Positions 25,376 to 33,777 of a stretch of DNA of 64,000 nucleotides are shown here, piece by piece (the first letter of the stretch is position 1; the number at the start of each line of letters is the position of its first letter). Location: NCBI RefSeq assembly GCF_001620065.1, contig NZ_LQGV01000002.1:1-64000 (forward strand). Reading direction: 5' to 3'. The DNA is from Microbacterium sp. TNHR37B. GTDB lineage: Bacteria; Actinomycetota; Actinomycetes; Actinomycetales; Microbacteriaceae. Below the pieces are notes generated by a model, which was not told where the DNA came from, made no database searches, and saw only the letters and a program-made list of their open reading frames with translations. A program made the position numbers and the translations under genes.

Positions 25376-26683
25376 TCAGGGCTCGGGGTGTTCGGCGTCG
25401 TACTGACGGAATCGCGGGCTGAGTCGGGCGGCGAGGGCCACGATGCCGATGATCGCCACGCCGCCCAGCAGCGGCGGCACCCACAGCGCTGCGACCGTCG
25501 CGAGCGTTCCCGCGTACAGCGCCCCGACGCGCGGCCCGCCGGCGACCACGACGATGAAGATGCCCTGGAGTCGCCCGCGCATGGCATCGGGGACCGCCGC
25601 CTGGACCATCGTGTTGCGGAAGATCGAACTGACGTTGTCGCAGGCGCCGGCGGCCGCCAGGGCGAGCATCGACAGCGCGATGACGACGACGTTGGGGTGT
25701 CGCTCGTCTACCGGTCCCGTCGCGAAGGCTCCCGCCGCACCGAGCACGAGGGTCGCACCGAACACGCCGATCGCGATGCCGTAGCCGATGATGGCGCGCT
25801 CGATGCCCAGGCCGTGGCGACGAACACGGGCGACCGGCCCCGAGAACACGCTCGAGAGGAACGCCCCCGCGGCGATCGCGGCGGTGAGCAGTCCGGTCGT
25901 GATCGGGCCTCCTCCCAGCAGCACCGCGCCGAGCGCCGGGAAGAGGGCGATGGGCTGGCCGAACGTCATCGCCACGATGTCGAGGAGGAACTGCAGTCGG
26001 ATGTTGGAGGCGCGACGGAGGAATCGCCATCCATCGCGGAGGGACGCCAGGCCGGGGCGGACGATCTCTCCTTCGGGGCGGATCGCTGGGAGCGCCCACA
26101 GGCCCGCGAAGTTCGCGAGCATGAGGAGGACGTCGATCGAGTAGGTCCACGCGTAACCGGTCAGCGCCACCAGGACACCGGCGAGCGCGGGGCCTCCCAT
26201 GACCATCAGTCCCATGGTGATTCCGCCGAGCGCGGAGGCCGCCGGGAGCAGCTCGCGGGGGAGGAGGCGCGGGATGATCGATTGGCGGGCGGCCATGACG
26301 ATCGAATTCGCCGCCGAGTTGACCATCGTCAGGGCGTACAGCCACCACACCGACTCGACGCCGTTCCAGGCCAGGACGGCAAGTCCCGCCGTCGAGGCGA
26401 AGGTGACCGAGGCCGCCAGGAGCGCCACGCGGCGACGGTCGAAGGCGTCGGCGAGCATTCCGCCGTAGAGGCCGGCGAGGATCATCGGCACGAGTCCGGC
26501 CACGGCGATCATCGCCACGGCGAAGGTCGACCCCGTCAGCGCGAACATGTGCAGCATGACGGCGACGACCGTCAGCTGACCCCCCAGCCCAGCGAGGGTG
26601 GAGCCGATCCACATCCGGGTGAATGCGGGGCTGGCGCGGAAGGGGCTGAGATCCAGGAACGCGTCGCGGCGCAGGCGCGCCAT
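25376..26683 (-). CDS. MFS transporter
   Basis: 435 aa, twelve membrane segments. The loop after helix 2 reads GGMLADAFDRRRVALL, the MFS motif A (G-x-x-x-D-R-x-G-R-R) in a shortened form. Overall layout fits the MFS_3/enterobactin-exporter-like group often annotated as drug exporters; the substrate cannot be told. Its ATG overlaps the stop of the DUF167 gene (ATGA), so the two are one transcript. Confidence 0.85.
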   Translation of the reverse strand: MARLRRDAFLDLSPFRASPAFTRMWIGSTLAGLGGQLTVVAVMLHMFALTGSTFAVAMIAVAGLVPMILAGLYGGMLADAFDRRRVALLAASVTFASTAGLAVLAWNGVESVWWLYALTMVNSAANSIVMAARQSIIPRLLPRELLPAASALGGITMGLMVMGGPALAGVLVALTGYAWTYSIDVLLMLANFAGLWALPAIRPEGEIVRPGLASLRDGWRFLRRASNIRLQFLLDIVAMTFGQPIALFPALGAVLLGGGPITTGLLTAAIAAGAFLSSVFSGPVARVRRHGLGIERAIIGYGIAIGVFGATLVLGAAGAFATGPVDERHPNVVVIALSMLALAAAGACDNVSSIFRNTMVQAAVPDAMRGRLQGIFIVVVAGGPRVGALYAGTLATVAALWVPPLLGGVAIIGIVALAARLSPRFRQYDAEHPEP

Positions 26684-26904
26684 CAGTCGGCGAGCTCCAG
26701 ACGTTTGCGTCGCGAGGTGTGCCCGCGCAGGATGGTCACCCGCCGCGGCGCAACGCCGAAGTGCTCGGCCACGACGCGGACCACTCCCTCGTTGGCCGCT
26801 CCGTCCACCGCGCGCTCACGCACGTAGACGACGAGGACGTCGCCGGTGTCGTCGACGAGGGGGCCTTTCCGGCTTCCCGGTTTCACATGGACCTCGAGCT
26901 GCAC
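26683..26904 (-). CDS. DUF167 (YggU) family protein
   Basis: 73 aa. Family signatures: LEVHVKPGSRKG at the start, VYVRERAVDGAANEGVVRVVAEHFGV, and the closing RVTILRGHTSRRKRLEL. Structure known in E. coli YggU; function unknown. The GTG start at 26904 sits 6 nt after a TAGGCT box. It heads a two-gene transcript with the MFS exporter. Confidence 0.9.
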   Translation of the reverse strand: MQLEVHVKPGSRKGPLVDDTGDVLVVYVRERAVDGAANEGVVRVVAEHFGVAPRRVTILRGHTSRRKRLELAD

Positions 26905-26910
26905 CCCTCG

Positions 26911-26916
26911 AGCCTA
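26911..26916 (-). promoter_or_regulatory. -10 box of DUF167 gene, leaderless layout
   Basis: Minus-strand TAGGCT, 6 nt before the GTG at 26904. Confidence 0.55.
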
Positions 26917-26965
26917 CGGCCGGTCCGAGCGGATGAGGCGGGCGCGGAGGCGGCCCGCGCACTGC

Positions 26966-26971
26966 TAGACT
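26966..26971 (+). promoter_or_regulatory. -10 box of rpsO
   Basis: TAGACT, giving a leader of roughly 80 nt before the rpsO ATG at 27061. The leader could carry S15 autoregulation, but I did not see a structure I could name. Confidence 0.45.
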
Positions 26972-27060
26972 CTTCAGGTTGCCGTTCGATCGGCCGCGGA
27001 TAAAGAGAGCTCGCGCATCAGGCGTCGGGCGCCGCGCAACGAAGAGAGAGGGGATCACCT

Positions 27061-27330
27061 ATGGCACTGGATGCAGAGGTCAAGAAGGCGATCATCGAAG
27101 AGTACGCGACGCACCCCGGTGACACCGGATCCCCCGAGGTGCAGGTCGCGATGCTGACGCAGCGCATCAAGGACCTGACCGAGCACCTCAAGGAGCACAA
27201 GCACGACCACCACTCGCGTCGTGGGCTGTTCCTGCTCGTCGGTCAGCGCCGTCGTCTGCTCGGCTACCTCCAGGATGTCGACATCGAGCGCTACCGTGCG
27301 CTGATCGAGCGTCTCGGACTCCGCCGCTAA
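27061..27330 (+). CDS. rpsO: 30S ribosomal protein S15
   Basis: Primary 16S rRNA-binding protein of the small-subunit platform. 89 aa, exact family length. [16 protein letters not shown] and the [24 protein letters not shown] block are invariant S15 features. AGAGAGGGGATCACCT contains the Shine-Dalgarno. A strong terminator follows at 27369, so here rpsO is separated from pnp, which lies 8.5 kb downstream instead of directly behind. Confidence 0.98.
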   Translation: MALDAEVKKAIIEEYATHPGDTGSPEVQVAMLTQRIKDLTEHLKEHKHDHHSRRGLFLLVGQRRRLLGYLQDVDIERYRALIERLGLRR

Positions 27331-27368
27331 GGCATCGTCGCCAGCGTTCAATCGCTCTAAACTTCTGG

Positions 27369-27400
27369 GAAGGCCGCCCCCTGGTGTGGGGGCGGCCTTC
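27369..27400 (+). terminator. Terminator of rpsO
   Basis: GAAGGCCGCCCC (27369-27380) and GGGGCGGCCTTC (27389-27400), 12 perfect pairs (13 with 27381/27388), followed by GTCGTTTGCT. Confidence 0.8.
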
Positions 27401-27480
27401 GTCGTTTGCTGCCCGCCGCGCGTTCGCTGAACATCGCTCGTCGTCGCCGTGCCATGTCGGTCGGCCGGGCGAGAGGCGGT

Positions 27481-27486
27481 TAGCCT
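27481..27486 (+). promoter_or_regulatory. -10 box of NodB lipoprotein gene, leaderless layout
   Basis: TAGCCT, 6 nt before the GTG at 27493. Confidence 0.55.
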
Positions 27487-27492
27487 CGAAGA

Positions 27493-28911
27493 GTGAGTGT
27501 GCGTCGCCCGTTGTTCGTGTTCGCCGCGGCGCTGTCCCTCCTTCTGACGGCGTGCGTCGCGGAGCCGGCGTCCGTGACCCCGACCCCCCTCGCGTCGGAG
27601 GCATCATCCGCTCTCCCCGAGCGACCGGTCGTGGAGTTCCGAAGCGCGGACAGCGTCTCGATTCCGGGGCTGCGCACCCTCACCGACGGTGACAATGGCT
27701 CGCTCGTCTACACCGTCATCCCGCAGATCGAGGGGTATCACCGGCTCAACGAGCGGCTGCGCGAGGTGCGCGAACAGGATACGCGTGATGTCGTGGACAC
27801 CATCTCCGCCGGCGGGGCCGCCTCGCGTGGCTCAGTCAATGTGAGCTGGCGCACCCTCGGCTCCGCGCCCCGGATCGTGGGATTCCTGATCTCCTCGATC
27901 GTCTCCCCGGGCGCCAGCACCGCGGTGCGCGAGCGCTCCGTCTGGTACGACGCGGCGGATGACCGTCTGCTGGGGTGGCGTGATCTCGTCCGCCCGGAAG
28001 ACCACGACACGGTGATCGACGACGTCCTCGCGCAGCTCCGACGCTACGTCGCCCAGCCCGACCTGGTGAGCGCACAGAGCATCCTCCGCTCCGGTGACCC
28101 GGCAGTCGGGTTCACGGCGACCGGAGACCTCATCCTCCAGTTCGACGAGTACGACGTGGCGGCGGGGGCGGAGGGTGCTCCCGCGTTCGCCGTGCCGGTG
28201 GCGGAGTCGTCGCTGACCGGGCCGGGGAAGGCCGCCCGCGAGGCGACCCTGCGGCCGCAGCCGCTCGAAGCGGCGCCGGAGCCGCCCCCGGCACCCGAGA
28301 AGGTCGACTGCCGGGCCGTCAAGTGCGTCGCGCTGACCTTCGACGACGGTCCGTCGGGGCGGACGACGCCGCGGCTGCTCGACATTCTCGAACGCGAGGA
28401 CGTCCGGGCCACCTTCTTCGTGCTCGGAACGCAGGCGCAGGCGTATCCGAAGATCCTCCGTCGCATCGCCGCGGACGGGCACGAGATCGGGAATCACAGC
28501 TGGTCGCACCCCGATCTCACCAGGCTCGACCCGCAGGATGCCCTCTCGCAGGTGCGGCGAACGTCACGTGCCATCGAGAAGGCCACGGGGCGCGCCCCCG
28601 ACCTTCTCCGCCCTCCGTATGGCGCCCGCGACAAGAAGTTGGATGCGCTGGCGCGCGGCGAAGGATACGCCGAGGTGCTCTGGAGCATCGACACCCGCGA
28701 TTGGGAGAACCACTCTCCGAAGAAGATCATCGCTGCCGCGAAGAAGGCCAAACGAGGAGCGATCATCCTCATGCACGACATCCACGCCGACACCGTCGAC
28801 GCGGTTCCGCACGTCGTCTCGGCGCTGCGCAAGAAGGGCTTCACGCTGGTGACCGTGAGCGACCTGCTCGGGACCACCCACGCGGGCAAGCGGTACTACG
28901 GCCGGTACTGA
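27493..28911 (+). CDS. Lipoprotein with RsiV-like and polysaccharide deacetylase domains
   Basis: 472 aa. A lipoprotein signal with lipobox LLTAC (Cys21) anchors it to the outer face of the membrane. Residues about 45-245 resemble the DUF3298/RsiV-type extracellular domain (FDEYDVAAGAEGAP). The NodB deacetylase domain (about 265-465) has the catalytic TFDDG (Asp284, Asp285), zinc motif HSWSH (His335, His339) and RPPYGAR. It probably removes acetyl groups from peptidoglycan or another wall glycan, as PgdA enzymes do. The GTG start agrees with a TAGCCT box 6 nt upstream. Confidence 0.88.
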   Translation: MSVRRPLFVFAAALSLLLTACVAEPASVTPTPLASEASSALPERPVVEFRSADSVSIPGLRTLTDGDNGSLVYTVIPQIEGYHRLNERLREVREQDTRDVVDTISAGGAASRGSVNVSWRTLGSAPRIVGFLISSIVSPGASTAVRERSVWYDAADDRLLGWRDLVRPEDHDTVIDDVLAQLRRYVAQPDLVSAQSILRSGDPAVGFTATGDLILQFDEYDVAAGAEGAPAFAVPVAESSLTGPGKAAREATLRPQPLEAAPEPPPAPEKVDCRAVKCVALTFDDGPSGRTTPRLLDILEREDVRATFFVLGTQAQAYPKILRRIAADGHEIGNHSWSHPDLTRLDPQDALSQVRRTSRAIEKATGRAPDLLRPPYGARDKKLDALARGEGYAEVLWSIDTRDWENHSPKKIIAAAKKAKRGAIILMHDIHADTVDAVPHVVSALRKKGFTLVTVSDLLGTTHAGKRYYGRY

Positions 28912-28971
28912 GCGCCGTCACCTGCCCCGTCGAGGGGGAGCGCGACGTCGGGAATACTGTGGACGGCGTTG

Positions 28972-29004
28972 CGTTTCATCAGATACATTCATCTGCATGA
29001 AACG
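28972..29004. promoter_or_regulatory. Composite palindrome upstream of the LLM operon
   Basis: CGTTTCAT (28972-28979) and ATGAAACG (28997-29004) form a perfect outer dyad; inside it CAGAT (28980-28984) pairs with ATCTG (28991-28995). A second half-site, ATTCAT, overlaps. This A/T-rich block in a G+C-rich gap looks like a MarR- or TetR-type operator. No regulator gene is adjacent. Confidence 0.55.
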
Positions 29005-29031
29005 GGCGCGATGCGTCCAGAGAGTGGAACC

Positions 29032-30258
29032 ATGAGCGAGAACACCCCCGACACCTCGGGAATGCAGTTCGGAATCTTCACCGTCAGTGACATCACGCAG
29101 GATCCCACGACGGGGCACACCCCGAGCGAGGCCGAGCGGATCCGGGCGACCGTCGAGATCGCGAAGCACGCCGAGGCCGTGGGCCTGGACGTCTTCGCCC
29201 TCGGAGAGCACCACAACCCGCCCTTCTGGTCGAGCTCTCCCACGACGACCCTGGCCTACATCGCCGCCCAGACCGAGCGCCTCGTGCTCTCCACGGCGAC
29301 CACGCTCATCACGACGAACGATCCGGTGAAGATCGCCGAAGACTATGCGATGCTCCAGCACCTGTCCGGCGGACGCATGGACCTCATGCTCGGCCGCGGC
29401 AACACCGGGCCGGTCTACCCGTGGTTCGGCAAGGACATCCGCCAGGGGCTGCCCCTGTCGGTGGAGAACTACGCGCTCCTCCACAAGCTCTGGCACGAAG
29501 ACGTCGTGGACTGGGAGGGCAAGTTCCGCACGTCGTTGCAGGGATTCACCTCCACTCCGCGCCCGCTGGACGGCGTTGCACCGTTCGTCTGGCACGGGTC
29601 CATCCGCACCCCGGAGATCGCCGAGCAAGCGGCGTACTACGGCGACGGTTTCTTCGCCAACAACATCTTCTGGCCCGCTGAGCACTACCAGCGCCTCATC
29701 ACCCTCTACCGCCAGCGCTGGGAGCACTACGGCCACGGCGGACCGGAGACGGCGATCGTGGGCCTAGGTGGCCAGGCGTTCATGGCCAAGAACTCTCAGG
29801 ATGCCGTGTCGCAGTTCCGCCCGTACTTCGACAACGCCCCGGTGTACGGACACGGCCCCTCGCTCGAAGACTTCTCGGAGATGACTCCGCTCACCGTCGG
29901 CTCGCCGCAGCAGGTGATCGATCGCTACGCCGGGATGCGTGAGCTCTTCGGCGACTACCAGCGCCAGCTCTTCCTCGTCGACCACGCCGGGCTCCCGCTC
30001 AAGACGGTGCTCGAGCAGCTCGACTTCCTGGGCGGCGAGGTGGTTCCGGCGCTGCGTCGGGAGTTCGCCACGGATCGCCCGGCTGCCGTCCCGGCCGCGC
30101 CCACCCACGCCGCTCGCGTGCGGGAGCTGTACGGCGACGGCCCCGCGCGGGAAGCCCGCCCTCGCGCGAACCGCGGCGACAACCTCAGCGGTCCGTCTCC
30201 CTACCAGGACACGCCGGCCCCCGCGGGCGCGGCGTTCGGTCTGGGCAGTGCTCGATGA
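29032..30258 (+). CDS. LLM-class flavin-dependent oxidoreductase
   Basis: 408 aa bacterial-luciferase-like monooxygenase that uses FMNH2 and oxygen. Motifs: FGIFTVSDI at the first strand, FALGEHHNPPFWSSSPTT, LQHLSGGRMDLMLGRGN, and VGSPQQVIDRYAGM. It matches the LLM subfamily that is partnered with its own FMN reductase (TIGR04036, CE1758 type, from memory). The C-terminal 45 residues after the barrel are a low-complexity Pro/Ala/Arg tail. An ATG at 29011 would add seven residues; 29032 is chosen as MSENTPDTS follows AGAG-rich spacing. It is coupled to the reductase by ATGA. Confidence 0.88.
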   Translation: MSENTPDTSGMQFGIFTVSDITQDPTTGHTPSEAERIRATVEIAKHAEAVGLDVFALGEHHNPPFWSSSPTTTLAYIAAQTERLVLSTATTLITTNDPVKIAEDYAMLQHLSGGRMDLMLGRGNTGPVYPWFGKDIRQGLPLSVENYALLHKLWHEDVVDWEGKFRTSLQGFTSTPRPLDGVAPFVWHGSIRTPEIAEQAAYYGDGFFANNIFWPAEHYQRLITLYRQRWEHYGHGGPETAIVGLGGQAFMAKNSQDAVSQFRPYFDNAPVYGHGPSLEDFSEMTPLTVGSPQQVIDRYAGMRELFGDYQRQLFLVDHAGLPLKTVLEQLDFLGGEVVPALRREFATDRPAAVPAAPTHAARVRELYGDGPAREARPRANRGDNLSGPSPYQDTPAPAGAAFGLGSAR

Positions 30259-30935
30259 GCGCGCAGAGCACGCCGCGGGCGCGGCGCATCGCGGTGATCT
30301 CGGCCGGACTGTCCAACCCCTCATCGACCAGGATGCTCGCTGATCGTCTTGCGGCCGCCACACTCAAGGCGTTGTCCGAGACGACGGGGCCCGACGGTGC
30401 GCCGGTGGAGGCGGTCGTCGACACGATCGAGCTGCGCGATCTCGCCCACGACATCACGAACAACCTGCTCACCGGGTTCGCTCCGCCCGCGCTGGAGTCG
30501 GCGATCAACGCCGTCGTCTCGGCAGATGCGGTCATCGCGGTCACGCCGATCTTCTCGACGAGTTACTCGGGCCTGTTCAAGTCGTTCATCGATGTGCTCG
30601 ACCCCGACGCCCTCACCGGCACGCCCGTGCTGATCGGTGCCAACGCCGGAACCGCGCGGCATTCGCTCGCGATCGACTATGCGATCCGGCCGCTGTTCAC
30701 CTATCTCCACGCCGAGCCGGTGTCGACGGGGGTGTTCGCGGCTTCGAGCGACTGGGGAGCGGCCGCTGACGAAGTCGCCCCGCTCGCGTCGCGCGTGGAG
30801 CGGGGAGCGCGGGAGCTCGCCGAAGCGATCGCCCGTCGCACTCCGGCCACCGCGTCCGACCCCTTCGATCCCGCGAGCTACCTCGGCGAAGGCCGATCGT
30901 TCGGGCACCTGCTGGGCGGTCTCGCCGGCGAGTGA
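30255..30935 (+). CDS. LLM-partnered NAD(P)H:FMN reductase
   Basis: 226 aa flavodoxin-like reductase that should supply FMNH2 to the monooxygenase upstream. NADPH-dependent FMN reductase features: RIAVISAGLSNPSSTRMLADRL at the FMN phosphate loop, AVIAVTPIFSTSYSGLFKSFIDVLD for the isoalloxazine contact. It fits the CE1759 family (TIGR04037, from memory), whose genes sit beside CE1758-type LLM proteins. The ATG overlaps the monooxygenase stop. Confidence 0.9.
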   Translation: MSAQSTPRARRIAVISAGLSNPSSTRMLADRLAAATLKALSETTGPDGAPVEAVVDTIELRDLAHDITNNLLTGFAPPALESAINAVVSADAVIAVTPIFSTSYSGLFKSFIDVLDPDALTGTPVLIGANAGTARHSLAIDYAIRPLFTYLHAEPVSTGVFAASSDWGAAADEVAPLASRVERGARELAEAIARRTPATASDPFDPASYLGEGRSFGHLLGGLAGE

Positions 30936-30959
30936 GCCGCAGCGCGTGAGCCGCAGCGA
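30932..30959 (+). repeat. Tandem 14-bp duplication across a stop codon
   Basis: GTGAGCCGCAGCGC (30932-30945) is followed at once by GTGAGCCGCAGCGA (30946-30959). The first copy holds the stop of the FMN reductase. Confidence 0.8.
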
Positions 30960-30993
30960 TGACCGGGGTCCCTCAGGAGGCGATCCCGGTCAT
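30959..30993. terminator. Hairpin between convergent genes
   Basis: ATGACCGGG (30959-30967) and CCCGGTCAT (30985-30993). The right arm lies inside the last codons of the amidotransferase gene. Confidence 0.5.
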
Positions 30994-31701
30994 GCGGTAC
31001 GCGTGCACGAGGTCGGCGAAGACGACGAAGGGAGCCGCGGCCAGAGCCGGCGTGGTGCCCTCCGCCTCGGGGTGCCACTGCACGGCCAGCACGGGTGCGG
31101 ACGCATGCTCGATCGCCTCGATCACACCGTCCTGGGCGACGGCCACGACGTGCAGGCCCTCTCCCAGTTCACCGATGGCCTGATGGTGACCCGAGGCCAC
31201 CGACACCAGCTCCGCGGCCAGTTCCGCCCGCAGGCGTGAGTGCGCGGCCAGCGCCACGTCGTGCCAGTTCCAGGTCAGTTCTCCCTTCGCCCGGGCCGAG
31301 GGCACGTGGGCGACACCGGAAGGAGCGAGATCCTCGATCAGCGTCCCGCCGAGCGCCACGTTGATGACCTGCAGACCCCGGCAGACTCCGAGGACGGGAA
31401 GTCCGCGGTCCAGGGCGTCCTGAAAGATCGCGAGGTCGAGGGCGTCCTGATCCGCATTCACGTCGTAACAGGCAGACGTGCGGTCGCCGCCGTAGCGGGC
31501 CGGGTCGATGTCGCCGCCGCCGGGGAGGACCAGCCCGTCGAAGCCCTCGAGGTCGGCGCTGCGCACGACGACCACGTCCAGGTCCTCGGCCCGCACGAGC
31601 TCGGCGACATCGTCGAAGATCGCATTGGCCAGACCCACTCGTGCATCGGCACCATCGGCATCGGACAGTCGGGCGGGCATCGCGATCCGGGGTGCAGTCA
31701 C
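30973..31701 (-). CDS. Gamma-glutamyl-gamma-aminobutyrate hydrolase-family protein
   Basis: 242 aa class I glutamine-amidotransferase fold, peptidase family C26 (PuuD-like). Nucleophile Cys in PVLGVCRGLQVINVALGG, and His/Glu in QWHPEAEG complete the triad. PuuD hydrolyses gamma-glutamyl-GABA in putrescine breakdown; no other Puu genes are near, so the substrate is open. The GTG start at 31701 is preceded by CACAAT at 6 nt, possibly leaderless. It is transcribed in the same direction as the two-component genes upstream. Confidence 0.85.
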   Translation of the reverse strand: MTAPRIAMPARLSDADGADARVGLANAIFDDVAELVRAEDLDVVVVRSADLEGFDGLVLPGGGDIDPARYGGDRTSACYDVNADQDALDLAIFQDALDRGLPVLGVCRGLQVINVALGGTLIEDLAPSGVAHVPSARAKGELTWNWHDVALAAHSRLRAELAAELVSVASGHHQAIGELGEGLHVVAVAQDGVIEAIEHASAPVLAVQWHPEAEGTTPALAAAPFVVFADLVHAYRMTGIAS

Positions 31702-31730
31702 CTCCCCATTGTGGGGGATGCGCGCGCGGC

Positions 31731-32402
31731 TCAGCGCCAGCGGTACTCCGTCTCGGGGCGGCCTTGCCCACCGTGTCGTGCGGCGCGTTCAACCCGCCCC
31801 GAGGCGGCGAGGTGCTCGAGATACCGGCGCGCCGACACTCGCGAGATGCCCAGGCGCGTGGCAGCCTCCGACGCCGAGAGCGGACCGGCCTCGCGCACGG
31901 CGGAGGTGACGCGCGCGAGGGTGTCGGCGGACAGGCCTTTCGGCACGCGGATCGTCCCGGTGGCACGCGAGGCGGACAGAAGAGCGTCGATCTCCTCCTG
32001 CGTCGAGGGGCCGGAGGAGAGCCGTGAGCGTGCGTGATACTCGGCGTACTGCTCCAGGCGCTCCCGGAAGACGCCGAAGGTCACCGGCTTGACCAGGTAC
32101 TGCGCGACACCGAGCCCGACGGTCTGCCGGACCGCGTCGGCGTCACGCACGCCCGTCACCGCGATGACGTCCACGGTGCTCCCTCGAGCCCTCACATGAC
32201 GCAGGACGTCCAGCCCGGTCCCGTCCGGCATCGTCATGTCCAGCAGGACGAGGTCGACCGGCGGGCCGCCCAGCAGAGCCGTCACGGCCGCGCGCGCCCC
32301 GGTGCACTCGCCGACCACGCGGAACCCCTCCAGCCGCTCCAGATAATGCCGGTGCAGTTCCAGGGTGAGGGCCTCGTCGTCGACGAGGAGGACGTCGATC
32401 AT
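31731..32402 (-). CDS. DcuR/CitB-family response regulator
   Basis: 223 aa. Receiver domain with acidic pair Asp8/Asp9, phosphorylation site Asp55 in LVLLDMTMPDG and Lys105 in YLVKPVTFG; a linker at about 125-145 and a C-terminal winged helix (GPLSASEAATRLGISRVSARRYLEHL) as in CitT/DcuR/MalR regulators. It should activate the dicarboxylate symporter divergent from the kinase. The ATG overlaps the kinase stop (ATGA). Confidence 0.92.
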   Translation of the reverse strand: MIDVLLVDDEALTLELHRHYLERLEGFRVVGECTGARAAVTALLGGPPVDLVLLDMTMPDGTGLDVLRHVRARGSTVDVIAVTGVRDADAVRQTVGLGVAQYLVKPVTFGVFRERLEQYAEYHARSRLSSGPSTQEEIDALLSASRATGTIRVPKGLSADTLARVTSAVREAGPLSASEAATRLGISRVSARRYLEHLAASGRVERAARHGGQGRPETEYRWR

Positions 32403-33664
32403 GTCGCCTCCGTCGGGAGGACCACCCGGAAGGTGGTCGGAGCGCCCGGGAGGAGTTCCAGGGTTCCGCCGGCGCTCTCCACGACCGATCGCGCCAGCGC
32501 GAGGCCCACGCCCCGGCCCTCGACGCCGGCCGGCTTGGTCGAGAAGCCGCGTTCGAACACGCGCTCCCGGAGGGCCTCCGCCACGCCGGGTCCGCTGTCG
32601 GCGACCTCCACGAGCAGGTCGTCGTCGACAGTCCGCTCCAGCCGCACCCGCACCCAGCGCGGCGCCGGGGCGCTGGCCGCCGCGTCCAGCGCGTTGTCGA
32701 GCAGATTCCCGACCAGAGCCACCTGATCGACCGGCGCGAGCACCGATGCGGGCGCGTCGGGAGCGATCTCGACGACCAGCTCGATGCCCCGCTCGGCCGC
32801 TTGCGCCGTCTTTCCGAGGAGGAGCGCCCCCACGGTGGCGTCACCGGCTGTGCGCGCGGCCACGCGGTCGACGAGCGATTGGCTCTGCTGCGCCGACGCG
32901 CTGAGGAGTTCGATCGCCTCGTCGGTCCGGCCGAGCTCTAGCAGGGCGACCGCGGCGTGCAGCCGGTTGCCGTGCTCGTGCGTCTGCGCCCGGAGGGCGT
33001 CTCCGAGTGTGCGCAGGGACTCTGCCGAGGCGAGAGTGTCGCGAATGGCGCCCGCGGGAAGGTCGCCGGCCACTCGACGTGTGACCCGCCGCGCGAGGAC
33101 CGCACCGACGATCCCGGCGGCCACCAGCGCCGCCCCGATCCCCGTCGCGGCCGCCAGACGCGGCAGGACGGAGGCGGCGACCGTGTCGACGGTGACCCCC
33201 ACCGAGACCCATCCGCGCAGCGTGCCGTCGGCTTCCACCGGGACGATCGTTCGCAGAGAGGGGCCGAGCGTGCCGGTGAACTGCTCGGTGAGCATCTCCG
33301 GTCGTGGGGGGATGCTGCCCAGGTATCGTCGCCCGATCTCGTCGGGATCGCGGTGGGTGATCCTGATGCCGTCGACGTCCATGACGGTGACGAAGTCGAC
33401 CCGTGCGTCTGACATGACCGCGGCAGCGAATGGCTGCAGCCGCGCGGTGGCGATATCGCGATCCTCCGCGAGCGCTCTCACCACCTCGGGCGCGTGGGCG
33501 ATCGTCTGCGCCACCGCCTGGGTGACCCGTTCGGCTTCGGCGCGGGCCGATCGCTGGCTCTCCAGGAGCAGGATCCCCGCGGTGAGGAGGGCGACCACGG
33601 ACATGGTCGCCAGGAGCGCAAGGAACACCTGCGACGCTGCGCTGCGTCCGCGATCCCTGGCCAT
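32399..33664 (-). CDS. DcuS/CitA-like sensor histidine kinase without cytoplasmic PAS
   Basis: 421 aa membrane sensor. Helix 1 at about 12-34, an outside Cache/PAS-like domain (about 35-168) with ligand-type residues Arg101 and His104 (DGIRITH) and Arg138 (GPSLRTIVPV), helix 2 at about 170-191, then the H-box THEHGNRLH with His229 and the HATPase domain (GNLLDNALDAA, VADSGPGV, GRGVGLALA). DcuS and CitA have a cytoplasmic PAS between helix 2 and the H-box; here only about 38 residues are present. The ATG at 33664 begins a normal membrane anchor. Ligand is probably a C4-dicarboxylate or citrate. Confidence 0.92.
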   Translation of the reverse strand: MARDRGRSAASQVFLALLATMSVVALLTAGILLLESQRSARAEAERVTQAVAQTIAHAPEVVRALAEDRDIATARLQPFAAAVMSDARVDFVTVMDVDGIRITHRDPDEIGRRYLGSIPPRPEMLTEQFTGTLGPSLRTIVPVEADGTLRGWVSVGVTVDTVAASVLPRLAAATGIGAALVAAGIVGAVLARRVTRRVAGDLPAGAIRDTLASAESLRTLGDALRAQTHEHGNRLHAAVALLELGRTDEAIELLSASAQQSQSLVDRVAARTAGDATVGALLLGKTAQAAERGIELVVEIAPDAPASVLAPVDQVALVGNLLDNALDAAASAPAPRWVRVRLERTVDDDLLVEVADSGPGVAEALRERVFERGFSTKPAGVEGRGVGLALARSVVESAGGTLELLPGAPTTFRVVLPTEAT

Positions 33665-33701
33665 GCCTCTCCCTTGCGACTGCTCGGCATCGATTCGTGT
33701 G

Positions 33702-33719
33702 CGACCAATACGACCACAA
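33702..33719. promoter_or_regulatory. Tandem 9-bp repeats in the kinase-symporter gap
   Basis: CGACCAATA (33702-33710) then CGACCACAA (33711-33719), the only A/T-leaning part of the 147-bp divergent gap. Candidate binding site for the response regulator. Confidence 0.4.
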
Positions 33720-33757
33720 ATCGACGCGTGGAGGCGACGCGGCGACGCTGATCGGAC

Positions 33758-33777
33758 CGACACCGATGGCGGTGTCG
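33758..33777 (+). other. Hairpin in the symporter leader
   Basis: CGACACCG (33758-33765), loop ATGG, CGGTGTCG (33770-33777); 34 bp before the start codon, in the probable 5' leader. Confidence 0.45.
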
